From Lutjanus erythropterus (lineage: Eukaryota > Chordata > Actinopteri > Lutjaniformes > Lutjanidae), in NCBI GenBank assembly GCA_020091685.1, contig CM034612.1, forward strand, positions 27,210,655-27,274,654: a stretch of 64,000 nucleotides of DNA, given 5' to 3'. Under the pieces are notes generated by a model. That model was not told the DNA's origin. It made no database searches and worked only from the letters and a program-made list of their open reading frames with translations. The translations under genes were made by a program, and so were the position numbers. Positions 59,683-64,000 of the stretch are shown one piece after another. Each line of letters starts with the position of its first letter. Within the stretch, counting starts at the first letter, position 1.

Positions 59683-60015
59683 CTGTGTCCAAAATCACTA
59701 ACTACTCACTATAGTCCTCTGCATAGTGAGTTTTCAGTTTTACAGAGTTGTCTGAATATAATTTAATAATTTTTACATCCTATATAGTGAACTCCCACAA
59801 TGCATCATGAAACATAGTGTATAACCAATGGTCACGAAACAAGAACGATATATCATAATGCACTGAAAGAAAAACAACAGTAATGGTGTAATTAAGGGTG
59901 CAGAGAGTAGTGTCCAAAAGTTTTTGTTTTCCTACATAGTGAGCTCACTGTTAAGTCCTGTATCTTGAAATCCACAGATAGTGAGTAAAGGACAGCGGAT
60001 GAATGTATCCCTCCA
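59683..60015. mobile_element. MITE-like repeat with ACTCACTATAGT / ATAGTGAG motifs
   Basis: GTCCAAAATCACTAACTACT and CACTATAGTCC at the left, CCTACATAGTGAGCTCACTG and AGATAGTGAGTAAAGG at the right, resembling a common percomorph MITE built on TATATAGTGA. Ends not resolved. Confidence 0.5.
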
Positions 60016-61605
60016 TGAATTCTTGGTGGGAGGGACTAAGACACAAGGAAGCGACACATGTGAGGGATGCAGGGATGCAATTTAAGAGATGTGTGACGTA
60101 CCCCCTGATTTTCTGCCTTATGGATTTTTTTGTGGGGCCGCAAACACCATTATGATTATTCTGGCAGGTCTTGACTCAAAAAAGTTGAGAACTACTGACG
60201 ACTTAGGGAAGTAGACCTCTAGGCTCTGGACCTACAGGTGCATGCTGAGTGGAGGTGGGGCTTATGAAATGCTGTATGAACAGCAACCGATAGCAGCAGT
60301 GAGAGGATGGCCCTCAGCAGAGCAATGTGGCAGAAAAGGAGTGGGCAGATTACTGGATTAGGTAGGGCCATCCCTACCAATATCCAGAGATGACTGAATT
60401 GTCAGCAAAGCACACTTACCAATTATAGAACCAAACAATTTTCAAGTTTTGAAAGATTGCATCCTCTCCCTCATGCCTCACATTGGTTTGCTCCACTACC
60501 TAAATGCCAAAAAGTTATTCAGACCATCAGGGAAAAAGTGAGAAACACTAACAAATTTCTTATTTTGTAATTTATTTCCATGAGTGCTGTAATCTTAGTC
60601 AGCCCTCCTCTGGCAGCAGCAGAGCATGTCTCCATCCCACCTCACACTGTGTACCTCAGGCGGGAGACTGACAGCTTTTACTCTGCCTATGGGAACATGC
60701 TGTACATCTGAAACTTTGTGACAACATGGCTGTCCCCATAGTTGTCTTGGGACACATTTATTGTCCCAACTAACTATGACATGAAATGTCCGCCCTTGGT
60801 TGGATATTTGTAGCAGTATGTGAGTTTAGCAGCAGACTCATGCTCACTGCCTTGGATTTGTGCAAGTGCATTTTTTTTCCCTGAACAATGAGGAAATATT
60901 AGTAACATTTCAGTTGTGCTCTCTTTGATGAATAAATCAAGTGGATTAAATAATCTGGAGAAACAGTTGACATGTTTACAACCTGTCTGACTGCTTCTTG
61001 TCTTTTTCTTTTTATGACTTTGTTGTAGTGACATTATCATGTTGCCAGATATCAAAATGATTTTTAAATGAAATGACAAATTACAAAAATAAAAGGTTTT
61101 AATAAACCTGAATTTTCATTTAACACTTGAAGACAAGTGAATTTTCCAGATGGTCATATTAAGTTTTGCCTGTTTTTACCTTTCAATGACAAATATATCT
61201 GCCATCATTTAACAGGAGCTCTTTCAGCTTTGATTCGGTTAATTTAAACATGTTGTGAACTGGCCAGTGATCCAGCATCAGCAGCGTGAACTGACTAAAG
61301 TCTTGTCCACGCTGGCAGTGATCCACCGCTCACGGGGGATACCAGGAGGCTGAGCTGGAGTCGGAGCCGAGCCCAGCAGATGTGAGGCTTCTGCCGTGGA
61401 TTATCCCAGCCGCTCCCTGGAGAACAGAAGCTTGGCTGGACGTGACCACGATGGAGCTGTTAACATATGCTGCTCGTGCTAACAAGGGCTCCCCTGGTGA
61501 CATCAAATGTGTAAAGTCGTCATGCTTTGCTGGACACACTTCATTTTTCCCCTACTGTGTTTTTTTTTATACAGTGTGTTTTGCAGTTGTCTTTATTTTT
61601 ATTTT
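60016..61605. other. No gene recognised
   Basis: 60170-60205 carries a CAAAAAAGTTGAGAACTACT hAT-type tip fragment. 61290-61500 is less AT-rich with no assignable function. Confidence 0.4.
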
Positions 61606-62468
61606 TCAAAGTGTTACTGACAGATGCCAGTCTGTCTGTCTGTCTGTTTGAGGAGATAAAATGTAATCCTACATTTCACATTAAAGCGGCATTAATTTAA
61701 CTTTTGGCCACTTGGGGGCAGCACAATAAGCTGTTAACACTACAACTGTTGCCTATTTACGCATCCAACAGACAAAGAACATTTTCTCTGAAAATACCTG
61801 TCTGCTACTGGAAATGATGGTGATGAGATCTGTGAGAGACAGGCCATAAGACCACAACAATGAGCTGAAAACCGCACAGTTAGTGATCATGTTGTATTAC
61901 TCATCACATCATGACTGACTTGTTATGTTGTTGGCTTCTTATGTCTTTTATATTGTTTTCATCTTCTTTTGTTGTTTTTATCTTGTTATGATGTTTTCGT
62001 CTTCTTATATCTTTTACTTTGTTTTAGTCTTGTCACATAAATTTTATCTTATGTCATTTTTGACTTGTTATGTCCTGTTACGTTGTTGTCATGTTGTTAC
62101 ATAATTTTTTTCTTCCTTTGTCTTTTGTCTCTACTATGTCCTATGTCTTTTGCGTTGTTTTCATCTTATTATATCATTTTTGTCAGTTTTCATCAAGTTT
62201 TTTTGTTTGTCATTTTTGGCTTGTCATCTTGGTTTGTCAATTTCTTCATCTTATGTCTTATTACGTTGTTTTTGTCTTGTGTCTTTTACATAATCTTCTT
62301 CACCTTTTCTGTTGATTTTTTTCGTAATTTTACATATTTTATGTCTTTATGTATTCTTATTCAAAGTGTTACTGACAGAAGTCTTTTTGTAGCAGACACT
62401 TTTAACAAACACTTAATCCTAAATGTCACATTAAAAGTGCATTAATTTAGCTTTTGGCCACTTTGGCA
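61606..62468. repeat. Direct repeats enclosing a T-rich minisatellite
   Basis: 61606-61718 and 62361-62468 are diverged direct copies: both start TCAAAGTGTTACTGACAGA and both have CATTAATTTA and CTTTTGGCCACTT. Between them, 61918-62335 repeats a degenerate CTTGTTATGTCTTTTACGTT unit of about 24 bp. Open frames inside (up to 126 codons) are low-complexity. Confidence 0.75.
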
Positions 62469-63417
62469 TCTTATTTTTACGGTGATTAATTTGCATGTCA
62501 TATAGAAACATCACTAAATGAAACAACACATATTCTGCTGAAATGCAGCATTTACCTCACCATCACGTAAAGGTAGATTTTCTCCTGTAAAGAGAAAGAT
62601 GTTCAGCCAATCACAACATGTGACTTCACACATGGCAACAGCCACTTGACACCCTCACTGTATAAAAACACAGGTACAGGCACTTTGGCCCCAGCCAGCA
62701 GTAAAATGAGAACACACTTCCTTTACTGAAGCTTATAGTTCACAGAGGTGTTATAAACACATTAGGTGCTGCACAAGTGTGCACTAAACCTACAAGTAGT
62801 CTCTGTGGATTTTATGACGGTAAACTACATTTATCTCACCAGGCTGAGGCAACGGAGCTGTGCATACATATACATAATACATAATGTATTTATAATACAA
62901 ACCATGACGTCTGACATCCATGCACACCACAAGAGGCAACAATACTGATGGAAAACAGAACAACAAAACACCACAATAATTCAAAAGCCTGTGTTGTACA
63001 AAATACAGCTCTACATGATTGTACCACCTATTACAGAGCTAAATCAATAAAGCAACATACATGCTCTGATCACTAATCAATCAGGATGATAACTTTCTCC
63101 ATCGGTATCACATCTTTCAGAATAAAACCAGGGCCATATATGGCAACTCCATTTCTCATGTAAGTAAATACAATCTTATCATTTTATTAAAACCTGCTTT
63201 TTTTAAATACCTGGTCATGAATTCCATGAAGCTATTGCTCAATATTTACTGTTCTGTTATTTACTGCATTGATCCAGTTCTACATGGAGGCAATAAAAAA
63301 AGACCCTCAGGTGATGTGTATGTAAATGATGCCACCAAGCACCCAACATTGTTTCAACATTCTCCTCTGAGCTAAATCTCGTCAGTCTGTTGTGGATTTT
63401 ATTTAGGCAAAAAAAAG
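62469..63417. other. No gene recognised
   Basis: A TATA-like TGTATAAAAACA at 62660 without an identifiable downstream gene. Confidence 0.4.
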
Positions 63418-63925
63418 ACATTGAAAACTGGGCTGTGCTTAGTCTGTCCAATGTGCTCCAAATGTTACCCAAATATAAATGTTGAAAACTGGGCCTTGTT
63501 TGGTCCTTCTAATTCAATAATTACATTTGGTCCAAATGTAACCCCAAAACTAGAAAAACTATGTTTAGTCCATCCAATTTGGTAACCCAAAAATAGACAT
63601 CTAAATTTGGCATCCAATTTGGTCTAAATGTAAGCCAAATATAGATGTTGAAAACTGGGCTGTGTTTTGTCCGTCTGATTTTGTCCAAATGTACTGTAAC
63701 CCAAAATTAGATGTTGAAATTTGGGTCCAATTTTGGCCCCAAAATAGATATCTATATTTGGACTGTGTTTAGTCTGTCTGATGTGGTCCAAATTTAGCCC
63801 AAAATTAAGAAACTGAAAATTGGACCATGTTTAGTCCATCCAGTTTGGTCCAAATGTAACCCAAACATAGATGTTGAAATAAATTTTGGCTGTTGTTTAG
63901 TCCATCTGATTGTCTTTTTAACAAC
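63418..63925. repeat. Minisatellite, about 60-bp unit, roughly 8 degenerate copies
   Basis: Units contain GATGTTGAAAACTGGGC, TGTTTAGTCCGTCTGAT and TGGTCCAAATGTAACCCAAA in order, with small indels. The array reaches almost to the window end. Confidence 0.85.
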
Positions 63926-64000
63926 ATGAAAAAGATGTCTTCTCACTTTTCTTGTTCAACTACAACCGGACATAGATTGATGTCCTTAAATAGTTTTCAA

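Noticed and set aside
62065..62445. 126-codon hydrophobic open frame
   Set aside because: Translation of the T-rich minisatellite; low complexity.

Overview
The window looks like intergenic or intronic nuclear DNA of a ray-finned fish, most likely a percomorph teleost. It is AT-rich, has long CA/GT microsatellites, and is packed with teleost repeat families: Tc1-like, piggyBac, pogo, hAT and Harbinger-like elements, L2/Rex-type LINEs, Penelope-like and LTR elements, and many MITEs. I see no host multi-exon gene, rRNA, CRISPR or prokaryotic operon. Most open frames here are chance frames or frames through repeats.

Layout. 1-14 kb: MITEs, two related LINE fragments, a pogo element (5042-5739) holding a foldback MITE, and a 64-bp TG repeat. 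14-17 kb: a solo LTR, then an integrase pseudogene with intron-like gaps, interrupted by a LINE whose 5' part is inverted. 16.8-24.8 kb: the most interesting block. Two copies of one two-gene module lie in opposite orientation. One gene is a multi-exon transposase-like gene, decayed in both copies. The other is a small gene on the opposite strand resembling the C-terminal cytoplasmic domain of P2X7 receptors. In the copy at 20.5-24.7 kb the small gene is intact: three exons (24739-24653, 24458-24304, 23899-23737), 134 codons, no stops, usable splice sites. Its stop codon overlaps the transposase tail by 26 bp, tail to tail. A solo LTR with 5-bp duplications sits inside one transposase exon.

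25-34 kb: an LTR, a 4.1-kb piggyBac element (27325-31441, TTAA on both sides) with a decayed transposase that has split an unrecognised coding sequence, an 812-bp solo LTR, an exon-like open frame, and a Penelope-like GIY-YIG remnant. 34-50 kb: several Tc1-like relics, L2-type LINE pieces, and a TTAA-flanked MITE holding a Tc1-like insertion at TA. 50-64 kb: a 1-kb TTAA-flanked element, a hAT transposase fragment, a 72-nt miRNA-precursor-like hairpin, a TA-flanked MITE with internal repetition, and T-rich and ~60-bp minisatellites.

How the parts relate: almost everything is mobile DNA at different stages of decay, and nested insertions give a relative order of events. The exception is the intact P2X7-C-like gene, either the surviving accessory gene of an otherwise dead element or a captured gene.
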